Source: Spirochaetales bacterium
GTDB taxonomy: Bacteria; Spirochaetota; Spirochaetia; SZUA-6; DRHE01
Length of the DNA: 7,453 bases
Direction of reading: 5' to 3'
NCBI GenBank assembly: GCA_016930895.1
Contig: JAFGFV010000071.1
Location: 1 to 7,453 of the forward strand
The notes beneath the pieces are model-generated. The model had not been told where the DNA came from, made no database searches, and saw only the letters and a list, made by a program, of their open reading frames with translations. Positions 1-5,671 of this stretch are shown in pieces. How positions within the stretch are numbered: position 1 is the stretch's first letter; each line of letters begins with the position of its first letter. The position numbers and the translations under genes were made by a program.

Positions 1-368
1 CCCTGGAGAACGATGATCGCGTCTACACCCCCGCGGAAATCCTGCCGGTCTGCGCCGACACCGGGACTCCCCTGGTCTACGACGTGCACCATCACCGCTG
101 CCTCGAGGACGGACTGTCGGTGCAGGAGGCCACCACCCGTGCCCTGGCCACCTGGAACCGGGAGCCCCTGTTTCATCTCTCCAGCCCACGGGGCGGGTGG
201 AACGCCCCGAACCCGAGGCGCCACGACGACTACATCGACCCGGAGGACCTGCCCCCGGAGTGGCTGCGCCTGGGCCAGGCGCGGAATTTCACCATCGAGG
301 TCGAGGCCAAGGCCAAGGAACTGGCCGTCCTGCGGCTGGCGGCCGCTCTGAAGGGCCTCGACGGATAG
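1..368 (+). CDS. uvsE: UV DNA damage endonuclease UvsE (UVDE), C-terminal part
   Basis: The gene enters from the left edge, with the first full codon at base 3, leaving 121 residues before TAG at 366-368. UVDE nicks DNA 5' of UV photoproducts using a TIM-barrel metal centre, an alternative to UvrABC repair. The visible part carries the family's C-terminal metal-ligand blocks in order: LENDD, VYDVHHHRC, FHLSSPRGG, a His in RRHDDYID, and IEVEAKAKELA. The residue two before the His of FHLSSP is Leu. In the Thermus enzyme I recall a carboxylated metal-bridging Lys there, so this may be a subfamily variant. The C terminus looks natural, as the protein ends soon after the EAKAKELA helix. The start and N-terminal half lie outside the window. 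The next gene is on the same strand 122 bp downstream, with its own candidate promoter. Confidence 0.9.
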   Translation, partial: LENDDRVYTPAEILPVCADTGTPLVYDVHHHRCLEDGLSVQEATTRALATWNREPLFHLSSPRGGWNAPNPRRHDDYIDPEDLPPEWLRLGQARNFTIEVEAKAKELAVLRLAAALKGLDG

Positions 369-387
369 GCGCGCGAGCGGGAGCGTA

Positions 388-425
388 GGGGGGCTGCCGG
401 GCCCAGGCGCCGCCGGCCGCCCCCC
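388..425 (+). terminator. GC-rich hairpin 3' of uvsE, possible transcription stop
   Basis: GGGGGGC (388-394) pairs with GCCCCCC (419-425). After one T/C mismatch, GCCGG (396-400) pairs with CCGGC (413-417), leaving a 12-nt loop. That gives twelve pairs with one mismatch, beginning 20 nt after the uvsE stop. No T-run follows, so it is not a canonical intrinsic terminator. It may pause polymerase or protect the 3' end. In DNA this GC-rich some pairing is expected by chance, but this length and position are notable. Confidence 0.4.
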
Positions 426-437
426 CGCCGCACCGCC

Positions 438-466
438 TTGACGGCAGCGGTGATTGCCCCTATGGT
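438..466 (+). promoter_or_regulatory. Candidate sigma70 promoter of the methyltransferase gene
   Basis: TTGACG (438-443, 5 of 6 to consensus), a 17-bp spacer, and TATGGT (461-466, 4 of 6). Transcription would start near 473, about 18 nt before the ATG at 491. A dyad covers the -10 element (see the separate entry). Found by eye only. Confidence 0.5.
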
Positions 467-475
467 CGTAGGGGC
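456..475. promoter_or_regulatory. Perfect dyad over the -10 element, operator candidate
   Basis: GCCCCTA (456-462) and TAGGGGC (469-475) are perfect reverse complements separated by 6 bp. The dyad covers the candidate -10 hexamer and the predicted start site, where a repressor would block transcription. Which protein would bind is unknown. As RNA it could only form near the very 5' end of the transcript, so a DNA operator seems the more natural reading. Confidence 0.4.
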
Positions 476-490
476 CCCGGAGCCCGGTGC

Positions 491-1345
491 ATGGACGGAT
501 CCCTGTTTCGCATCTGTTTCATCTGCCTCTTCTGCGTGCTCACGGGCATGCGCCTTCACTACAAGCTGCGCGCCGGTCTGCTGCGCGAGCGCCTGTACGC
601 GCGGGAAGAGAACGTCGGTTTCATCGTCTTTCGCTCGGTCCTGGGGGTACCGCTGCTCTGGGCGGTGTTTGCCTACGCCTTCCTCCCCGAGCGTTTCCCG
701 TGGATGTACCTGGCCCTGCCCTCGTGGCTCCGCCTGGTCGGGGTCATCCTCGGCTGCGCCGCCATCGCGCTCCTGTTCTGGGTCCATCAAAGCCTCGATG
801 GGAACTTCAGCACCAGCCTGGCGCCGCGGCGGGAACACAGGATGGTCACCCGGGGCCCCTATGCCTGGGTCAGGCACCCGATGTATTCGGCCTACTTCAC
901 CCTGTTCCTGGCGGCGTTTCTGATCTCCCGCAACTGGCTGACCGGGGCGACGGGTCTGGCCATCATCCTGATGCTCATGAGCTTCCGCAGGATCCGCGAG
1001 GAAGCTCTCCTGGTCGAGCGTTTCGGCGAGGAATACCGCAGGTATGGGAGCTCGACCGGGATGTTCCTTCCCAGGCTGTCGGCCGCGGCGCGTAGACCTC
1101 CCGTGTCAGCGAAACGACGCCAACACGAGCAGGAGGTAGGCGGCCAGCAGCCCCACGGTCAGGCCCGCGCGCACCCGCACGGGCAGCAGGGACCGCCCCC
1201 TCCCGAGCCAGGCCGGGGGCGCCGGGGCCCGCAGATCGATCAGGGCCAGAATCTCGCCGGTCGCCAGGAACAGGCTGAACACCCCCAGCAACCCGCCCAG
1301 ACCCCGCCCTGCCGCCAGACCGAGGAGCAGGAACACGTGTCCTAG
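491..1345 (+). CDS. Isoprenylcysteine carboxyl methyltransferase / phospholipid methyltransferase family membrane protein
   Basis: This family comprises integral-membrane SAM-dependent methyltransferases (ICMT/PEMT type) acting on lipid or prenylated substrates; the bacterial substrates are mostly unknown. About five hydrophobic segments are visible (roughly residues 4-20, 46-64, 80-98, 133-146, 149-163). The SAM-site signature GPYAWVRHPMY lies at 122-132 and the conserved EEALLVERFGEEYRRY block at 170-185. The ATG at 491 is supported by GGAG at 479-482 with 8-nt spacing. Family homology ends near residue 196 (FLPRL). The frame then runs on for about 88 residues rich in Q, P, H, G and R, giving 284 aa where about 200 would be expected. 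Most of this tail is antisense to the 3' third of the convergent membrane-protein gene. It is either a non-functional read-through tail or the result of a lost stop or a frameshift near 1085-1105. Confidence 0.8.
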   Translation: MDGSLFRICFICLFCVLTGMRLHYKLRAGLLRERLYAREENVGFIVFRSVLGVPLLWAVFAYAFLPERFPWMYLALPSWLRLVGVILGCAAIALLFWVHQSLDGNFSTSLAPRREHRMVTRGPYAWVRHPMYSAYFTLFLAAFLISRNWLTGATGLAIILMLMSFRRIREEALLVERFGEEYRRYGSSTGMFLPRLSAAARRPPVSAKRRQHEQEVGGQQPHGQARAHPHGQQGPPPPEPGRGRRGPQIDQGQNLAGRQEQAEHPQQPAQTPPCRQTEEQEHVS

Positions 1346-1630
1346 TGCCCCCGAGAGGGCCACCAGGGCGCCCAGGACCTGCCGGGCCGGCAGCTGCGAC
1401 CCCAGGCGGACCATCCAGACCACCCCCGCCGCCAGCGCCAAGAACCAGACGAGCATGGCGAAGCCCTCGGGCAGGCGCGGCTGCCCGCCCGCCAAACCCA
1501 GGGCCGCCGCGCTCACCCCCACGGCCAGGGCCAGCCAGACCAGGGCCGCCCGCACCCAGCCAAGGAGTCCGGGAGATTCCACCACCCAGCGGGCGCCCGC
1601 GGAGGAGCCGGCGGTGAGACGCCGCTTCAT
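1106..1630 (-). CDS. Five-helix membrane protein of unknown family
   Basis: I do not recognise a family. The 174-residue product is strongly hydrophobic, with about five predicted membrane segments (roughly residues 26-48, 56-76, 84-105, 111-133, 153-172). It has a basic N terminus (MKRR) and short loops, with no signal peptide or catalytic motif that I can see. Its ATG (1630-1628) overlaps the TGA of the upstream tocopherol-cyclase-like gene as ATGA, so translation is very likely coupled. This is the third gene of the regulator operon. The hydrophobic, membrane-periodic composition and the exact overlap argue that this strand is real and that the antisense plus-strand frame is the incidental one. 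It may partner or anchor the preceding protein, or transport its substrate, but nothing in the sequence decides this. Confidence 0.75.
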   Translation of the reverse strand: MKRRLTAGSSAGARWVVESPGLLGWVRAALVWLALAVGVSAAALGLAGGQPRLPEGFAMLVWFLALAAGVVWMVRLGSQLPARQVLGALVALSGALGHVFLLLGLAAGRGLGGLLGVFSLFLATGEILALIDLRAPAPPAWLGRGRSLLPVRVRAGLTVGLLAAYLLLVLASFR

Positions 1631-2631
1631 CGTCGCACCGGCTCCACGCCCCGGGCCAGCTCCTCGGCGCGCACAACCTCCAGCCCGGCCGAGCGCCCGG
1701 TACCCGAGAAGATCTCTGCCGCCTCCTCCTGGAGACTAACCTCCACGGTGGCCCCGAGGGTCTCCTCGATGCGGCCGCTCATCTCCCCGCGCACCGGGGA
1801 GGCCAGCTCCGCCCCGGGCTCCCGCCTGGCGTGCAGCGTCAGAAGCCGTCGCCCGCCGCGCACACGCACGGTCAGCGAGCTCTCCCCGACCTCGAGCTCT
1901 TCGATCCGCGCCCCCGAATACGTGGTAAAGCGATGCAGGGTGCCATCCGCCAGCAGCCCGATGATGAACCCGGAGAACTCTCTGCCTCGAAAGGGGACGC
2001 GGGCGATCGAGCAGGTCAGGGAGGCCCGGACCTTCGGACCGAAGCTGTTGGTCTGCATCCAGACCCAGGCGCGCGGAAAGGAGGAGCCCCAGTCTTTCTC
2101 CAGGTAGAACCGTCCGTCCGACAGGCTGCGGCGCCCGAGCGTGCCCTCCACTCGGGCGTCGAGAACGATCACTCCATGGTAGCACTCCATGAAACGCGCG
2201 AACGCATACCATCCCATCGAGCTGGGAGAGAGAAGCGAGGTGGGCCAGCGCACGTGATCCTCCATGCGCAGGTCCCCCCTCAAGCCGTCCAGCTCGAGGT
2301 GGATCGCCTCCAAGGAGAACCGGTTAGGCCCCACCCGCACCTGGAAACTCTCCGTGGAGAATTCGAACTCCTGCCAGGGGAAACGGTGGTAGGCCGCCGA
2401 CCCGGTGGTCCCGTCCACCACCTGGACGAACGAGTGCGGGTCCCGCTCTGCCAGGGAGATCCCTGGAATGATCGCCAAGGCCCTGTCGGGGAACACGCAC
2501 TTGAAATACCAGCCCTCGAAGTAACCGCGGAGGCCGGCTGCCGACTTTTCGGCGACGCGGGGGTAGCGTCTCAGCACCAGGTCCCCCTGGAAGTACTCCG
2601 GGCGATACAGCTTTCTCAGTTGGTAAGACAT
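1627..2631 (-). CDS. Tocopherol cyclase-like family protein
   Basis: The 334-residue product has the hallmarks of the tocopherol cyclase-like family: GYFEGWYFK at residues 37-45, GRFYLEKDWGSSFPRAWVWM around 173-192, and QTNSF just after. In plants and cyanobacteria the family closes the chromanol ring of tocopherols in a lipocalin-like barrel. Bacterial members outside cyanobacteria have no established reaction, so tocopherol synthesis should not be assumed. There is no signal peptide. The ATG at 2631 has GGAG at 2644-2641 with 9-nt spacing. It starts inside the last codons of the regulator gene (16-bp overlap) and ends in an ATGA overlap with the membrane-protein gene, placing it in the middle of a coupled operon. 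A hydrophobic isoprenoid or lipid ligand would fit the fold, but this is inference. Confidence 0.85.
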   Translation of the reverse strand: MSYQLRKLYRPEYFQGDLVLRRYPRVAEKSAAGLRGYFEGWYFKCVFPDRALAIIPGISLAERDPHSFVQVVDGTTGSAAYHRFPWQEFEFSTESFQVRVGPNRFSLEAIHLELDGLRGDLRMEDHVRWPTSLLSPSSMGWYAFARFMECYHGVIVLDARVEGTLGRRSLSDGRFYLEKDWGSSFPRAWVWMQTNSFGPKVRASLTCSIARVPFRGREFSGFIIGLLADGTLHRFTTYSGARIEELEVGESSLTVRVRGGRRLLTLHARREPGAELASPVRGEMSGRIEETLGATVEVSLQEEAAEIFSGTGRSAGLEVVRAEELARGVEPVRR

Positions 2632-3599
2632 CCGCCGCTGCTCCAGCTTCGCGCTACCCGCGCATCACCCGGGGCCGGTCCCGGCCCAACCAGCACCGCC
2701 GCCCGGCCGACCGCGGCCGCGGCGTTGCAGGCGCAGCCGTCGGCCCCCACCCGCTTCCACAACTCGGCGTCCAGGTTGAAGGGTCGTCCGCCCACCAGGA
2801 TCCTGAGCTCCGGGAGACTGCCCGCGTCGCGGAGCGTCCGGATCATCCTGGCCACGGGATCCACGTTCACGTACAGGGTGGCCGATACGGCAATCAGGTC
2901 GGCCCGGTGTCGCTCAGCCGTCCCCACGACGTCCTGGCTGCAGAAGTTGCCGCCGAGGAACAGGGAGCGCCATCCGGCCCGCTCGAGAAAATCCGACACC
3001 ATCCGGGAACCCACCTCGTGGAACTCCCCGCACACGGAAAAGACCAGGCAGGTGCGGCCGGTGCACGTCGGGGCATCCGCCATGAGGTAGGGGCGCAGCC
3101 GCGCCATGATCGCCTGCGTGGAAGCGCTGACGTAGTGCTCCGCGCCTACGTCCAGCCTGCCCGCCTCCCAGAGGCGGCCTATCTCCTTGAGGGCCCGCTC
3201 GAACACCTTGAGGTAGAGCTCCTCGATTGGCCTCCCCGCTTCCAGGGCTTCCAGTACCAGACGCTCCGCCTCCTCCCCCTCCCCCGCCAGCAGTGCCTGC
3301 AGGTAGCCCCTGGCCAGCGGCTCGAGGGGAGCCGGCTTTTCCCCCGGCTCGAGGTGGAACCCTCGGGCATGATCCGAGCTTTCGGCGGCCAGGTTGGGTT
3401 GGGACCGTCCGAGCAGGTAGTCCAGGCTGACCCCGAACTGGTCGGCGATCCGGTGCAGGGTCTTTTCGTCCGGAAAGCGCGAGCCCTGCTCGTAGTTTGC
3501 GATCGTAGTCTGGGCCAGGCCGAGCTTGGCCGCCAGATCCTTCTGCCGCATGGCGCGCTGCGCCCTCAACGCGCGCAGCCGCGTGGAAAAACCCGCCAC
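2616..3599 (-). CDS. Xre-family regulator with CarH-like cobalamin-binding (B12) photoreceptor module
   Basis: The 327-residue product has three parts. Residues 5-65 form a Cro/CI-type helix-turn-helix (QKDLAAKLGLAQTTIANYEQG, then FGVSLDYLLGR). Residues about 95-172 form a helical B12-binding cap. Residues about 180-305 form a B12-binding Rossmann domain. The cap contains W144-x9-E154-H155, the motif that in CarH shapes the adenosylcobalamin upper face. The Rossmann domain has E192-x-H194-x-x-G197, whose His is the lower cobalt ligand, plus SATL (239-242) and VGG (269-271). The residue after W144 is Glu, where Thermus CarH has the His that captures cobalt after light. I chose GTG at 3599 because GGGGAGGAA lies just upstream and the HTH begins at once. 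The same frame is open to an ATG at 3803, but that start would lie inside the sixA-like gene. Likely role: B12- or light-dependent control of its own operon (inferred). Confidence 0.88.
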   Translation of the reverse strand: MAGFSTRLRALRAQRAMRQKDLAAKLGLAQTTIANYEQGSRFPDEKTLHRIADQFGVSLDYLLGRSQPNLAAESSDHARGFHLEPGEKPAPLEPLARGYLQALLAGEGEEAERLVLEALEAGRPIEELYLKVFERALKEIGRLWEAGRLDVGAEHYVSASTQAIMARLRPYLMADAPTCTGRTCLVFSVCGEFHEVGSRMVSDFLERAGWRSLFLGGNFCSQDVVGTAERHRADLIAVSATLYVNVDPVARMIRTLRDAGSLPELRILVGGRPFNLDAELWKRVGADGCACNAAAAVGRAAVLVGPGPAPGDARVARSWSSGGCLTN

Positions 3600-3600
3600 G

Positions 3601-3610
3601 TTCCTCCCCT
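3601..3610 (-). promoter_or_regulatory. Ribosome binding site fixing the GTG start of the regulator
   Basis: On the minus strand AGGGGAGGAA lies one base before GTG at 3599, with its GGGGAGG core about 4 nt away. It is the best Shine-Dalgarno match in the frame. It favours the GTG over the upstream ATG at 3803, which would need to lie inside the neighbouring coding region. Confidence 0.6.
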
Positions 3611-3630
3611 CTCGCGCACCCGTCGGGTAG

Positions 3631-3659
3631 AAGATACCACGATACGAGTTGCGGAGCAA
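3631..3659 (-). promoter_or_regulatory. Candidate promoter of the regulator operon
   Basis: On the minus strand TTGCTC (3659-3654) is followed by a 17-bp spacer and TATCTT (3636-3631). The -35 match is 3 of 6 and the -10 match 4 of 6, so it is weak, as expected of a regulated promoter. It lies in the 113-bp gap between the sixA-like gene and the regulator. A perfect dyad covers its -35 element. Found by eye. Confidence 0.4.
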
Positions 3660-3660
3660 C
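3633..3660. promoter_or_regulatory. Dyad and direct repeat at the regulator promoter, operator candidate
   Basis: GTTGC-GGA-GCAAC (3648-3660) is a perfect 5-bp inverted repeat with a 3-bp centre, overlapping the candidate -35. Next to it GATAC occurs twice with an 8-bp period (3633-3637 and 3641-3645), inside the spacer and -10 region. Xre proteins commonly bind such short dyads near their own promoter, so autoregulation is plausible but unproven. Confidence 0.35.
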
Positions 3661-3712
3661 GCACCCCCGACGCGAGGAATACTACCTTTGGGAGCATATT
3701 TCGAAGCGTGAT

Positions 3713-4213
3713 TCAGCCGACCGGCCCGCTTCCCGCGGCGAGCCCCAGGGGGGGACTCACGAACCAGGCGATCAGCCAGGCTTCCTCGCGCCTCTCCAGG
3801 CACAAGGCGGCCGCTGGTTCGAAGGCCAGAAGCCGCTGCACGTGCCGCGAATCGGCGCCGATCAGCAGCAGCGCGAGGCGATCGAGAAAGGGCAGGTGCC
3901 CGACCAGGAGTACGTCCTCGCTCCCGGCCCGAAGCTCAGCGGCGATCGGCCCCGGCGGGTCCTCGGGGCTCAGTCCCGGAAGCATCACGGGCTGCGCAGC
4001 CGCTTCCTGTCCGGGCAGGAAGCCTGCCAGGATCTCGGCGGTCTCCGCCGCTCGTTTCTTGCCGCTGTGCCAGATGCTCCCAACCGAGCGGATGTCCCGC
4101 GAGATCAGCCGCCCGACGGCCTCGACCTGCAGACGGCCTTGCTCGGTGAGTCCCCGCTCCGGGTCCTCGTCCTTGCTCTTGGCCTCGCCGTGCCGAACCA
4201 GATAGACGCGCAT
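3713..4213 (-). CDS. sixA: SixA-like phosphohistidine phosphatase (histidine phosphatase superfamily)
   Basis: The 166-residue product begins MRVYLVRHGEA, with the catalytic R7-H8-G9 triad at the extreme N terminus as in SixA. It continues with GLTEQGRLQ (21-29), HSGKKRAAETAEIL (49-62, with the second active-site Arg), and VGH at 104-106 supplying the second catalytic His. SixA removes phosphate from histidines of signalling or phosphotransfer proteins in the cytoplasm; the substrate here is unknown. Its length is normal. The ATG at 4213 has GGGAGG with about 5-nt spacing. It lies 25 bp after the ABM-domain gene, as the last gene of the add cluster. The 15 or so residues after about 150 (FVSPPLGLAAGSGPVG) are a nonconserved-looking tail. 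Confidence 0.85.
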   Translation of the reverse strand: MRVYLVRHGEAKSKDEDPERGLTEQGRLQVEAVGRLISRDIRSVGSIWHSGKKRAAETAEILAGFLPGQEAAAQPVMLPGLSPEDPPGPIAAELRAGSEDVLLVGHLPFLDRLALLLIGADSRHVQRLLAFEPAAALCLERREEAWLIAWFVSPPLGLAAGSGPVG

Positions 4214-4238
4214 GCCCTCCTCCCGGGCTACGGGTGTT

Positions 4239-4553
4239 TCAGGGACGCCACTCCCGGGGCTCCTGGGGGGCCACCACGGTACAGGCGGTGCTTCCCCGCG
4301 GTTTGGCCATCATCGGCTCCACGGCCTGCCGCCACGCCTTGTAGTGAGCGGTTTCCTTGTGGTCCAGGGTGGCCTGCTCGTCCCGATACACCTCAAAGAG
4401 CAGGAAATGCGTGGGCTCAGCCTCGACCTGCAGCACGTCGAAGCGCAGGACCCCGGGCTCGCGAATCGAACCGGCGCGGTTCTCGAGAGTGGCCTGCCGA
4501 AATGCCTCGGTGTCCTCTTCCCGGACGTACACGTCGATGATTCGCACGATCAT
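4239..4553 (-). CDS. ABM-domain protein, LsrG-like / putative quinol monooxygenase family
   Basis: The 104-residue product is a single ferredoxin-like ABM (antibiotic biosynthesis monooxygenase) domain. GSIREPGVLRFDVLQ (28-42), FEVYRDEQA (53-61) and the H65 and H70-Y71 region resemble LsrG, which isomerises phosphorylated autoinducer-2 in the cytoplasm. The wider family also includes cofactor-free quinol monooxygenases, and no other lsr gene is visible here, so LsrG activity is only a hypothesis. Its ATG overlaps the TGA of the upstream deaminase gene as ATGA, so translation is probably coupled. The purine-rich GGGGGGTGAGG at the end of the deaminase gene may serve as its ribosome site. Confidence 0.75.
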   Translation of the reverse strand: MIVRIIDVYVREEDTEAFRQATLENRAGSIREPGVLRFDVLQVEAEPTHFLLFEVYRDEQATLDHKETAHYKAWRQAVEPMMAKPRGSTACTVVAPQEPREWRP

Positions 4554-5629
4554 TCCTCACCCCCCGACAGGTAGTTCTCCTCGAACTCGGCCACCCGTTT
4601 GCGGTATTCCCCAATCAAGCCGGCTCTCTCCGCCTCCGGCACGAAGCTCGCCTTCAGGGCGTTGAGATTCAGCGCCACCAGGTCGTCCATGGAGAAATCG
4701 AAGTAACGCAGCGCCTTGAGATAGTCGTCGGTCAGATCGCTGTTCTGAATGAAGGGATCGTCGGAGTTGAGCGTGACGGGCACGCCCCGGCGGTAGAGGG
4801 CCCCGATGGGATGGCTACTCTCGTCCGGCCAGGCGCCCGTCTGGTAGTTGGAGGTGATACACAGCTCCAGGGCGATCCCGTGGCGCGTCAGGTATTCCTG
4901 GAGCGAGGGATCGTCGATCGCGCGGGTGCCATGGCCGATCCTGGCCGCGTGCAGATGACGAACCGCTTCCCAGATCTGCTCCGAAGAGCTGACCTCCCCG
5001 GCGTGGATCGTGGCCCTGAACAGACCGTCCCGCTCGACCACATCGAAGAACTCTCGAAACAGCTCCGGCGGGAAGCCCACCTCGTCTCCGGCCAGGTCGA
5101 TCCCGACGATCTCCGCAATCCGCAGGGCCTTGAGCCGCTCGTAAAGGGCTATCATCTCCCGGGAGGTCTGCTTGCCCCGGTTGAAGGTCAGCAGGTAGCG
5201 CAGATGCAGACCCGTCTCGGCGGCCGCCTTGTTCCCCGCCTCGATCACCAGGCGGGTGATCTCCAGGCGGTCAAAATCGTTATCGAGGGAGAAGTGCTCG
5301 GGGGAGAAGCGAAGCTCGCAGTAGACCAGGCCGTCGGCGGTCAGCTCCCTGACGGAATGATAGGTAATGAAATACACGTCCTCCAGGGAGCGGTACCAGT
5401 CCGTGCGGAACTTGGCCAGGAAGGTGAGAAAGTCCGGACTGGAGTCCCTCGGGACCTGTACCTCCTGCTTGAACTCCTGGAAGTCTGTGGGCCGATCCAG
5501 ATGGTTCTTGAGCGACAGCTCGTACAGCTTCTCCACCGAGAAGGAGCCCTCGAGGTGACGATGCAACTCCACCTTCGGAAAGTGTCGCAGAATCGACTTT
5601 TCGAGGAGCCGAGATCTCGCCGAAATCAC
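4550..5629 (-). CDS. add: Adenosine deaminase family protein
   Basis: The 359-residue product has all the zinc and catalytic blocks of the family. These are the zinc pair H23-x-H25 in VELHRHLEGS, GIDLAGDE (176-183), HAGE with H209 and the catalytic E212, IGHG with H233, and SDDP with zinc-binding D290 followed by D291. The enzyme hydrolyses the 6-amino group of a purine nucleoside, most simply adenosine to inosine in purine salvage. Aminodeoxyfutalosine deaminases of menaquinone synthesis share these motifs and cannot be excluded. The GTG start at 5629 is supported by GGAAGGA 8 nt upstream. It is the first gene of a tight cluster with the ABM-domain and SixA-like genes, below a good promoter. 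Its length is typical of the family. Confidence 0.87.
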   Translation of the reverse strand: MISARSRLLEKSILRHFPKVELHRHLEGSFSVEKLYELSLKNHLDRPTDFQEFKQEVQVPRDSSPDFLTFLAKFRTDWYRSLEDVYFITYHSVRELTADGLVYCELRFSPEHFSLDNDFDRLEITRLVIEAGNKAAAETGLHLRYLLTFNRGKQTSREMIALYERLKALRIAEIVGIDLAGDEVGFPPELFREFFDVVERDGLFRATIHAGEVSSSEQIWEAVRHLHAARIGHGTRAIDDPSLQEYLTRHGIALELCITSNYQTGAWPDESSHPIGALYRRGVPVTLNSDDPFIQNSDLTDDYLKALRYFDFSMDDLVALNLNALKASFVPEAERAGLIGEYRKRVAEFEENYLSGGEE

Positions 5630-5637
5630 CGCCGCCG

Positions 5638-5644
5638 TCCTTCC
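5638..5644 (-). promoter_or_regulatory. Ribosome binding site supporting the GTG start of add
   Basis: GGAAGGA on the minus strand, 8 nt before GTG at 5629. An ATG further upstream (5646-5644) overlaps this site but is out of frame and stops after six codons. Confidence 0.55.
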
Positions 5645-5671
5645 ATCCCCCTGTGGTTCGCGTCAGCTACT

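Noticed and set aside
230..877. Minus-strand open frame of 215 codons
   Set aside because: Antisense to uvsE and the methyltransferase, spans the intergenic hairpin, and the product is low-complexity.
975..1676. Minus-strand open frame of 233 codons overlapping the membrane-protein gene
   Set aside because: Out of frame with the hydrophobic product, G/R/P/A-rich, and lacks the ATGA coupling seen for the frame ending at 1106.
1831..3090. Long plus-strand open frame of 419 codons
   Set aside because: Antisense to the regulator and tocopherol-cyclase-like genes; low-complexity P/R/H/G-rich product with no motif, typical of open antisense frames in GC-rich DNA.
3600..3803. A 68-residue N-terminal extension of the regulator starting at ATG 3803
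   Set aside because: It would overlap the sixA-like gene, has an Arg-rich nondescript sequence, and the GTG at 3599 has an excellent ribosome site right before the HTH.
2907..4205. Long plus-strand open frame of 432 codons
   Set aside because: Antisense to the regulator and sixA-like genes, no recognisable domain, and it crosses the intergenic promoter region.
5626..5646. Six-codon minus-strand mini-ORF (MEGRRR) ending in a GTGA overlap with the add start
   Set aside because: Its ATG lies inside the add ribosome site and directly abuts its own purine run, so independent initiation is unlikely; probably chance.
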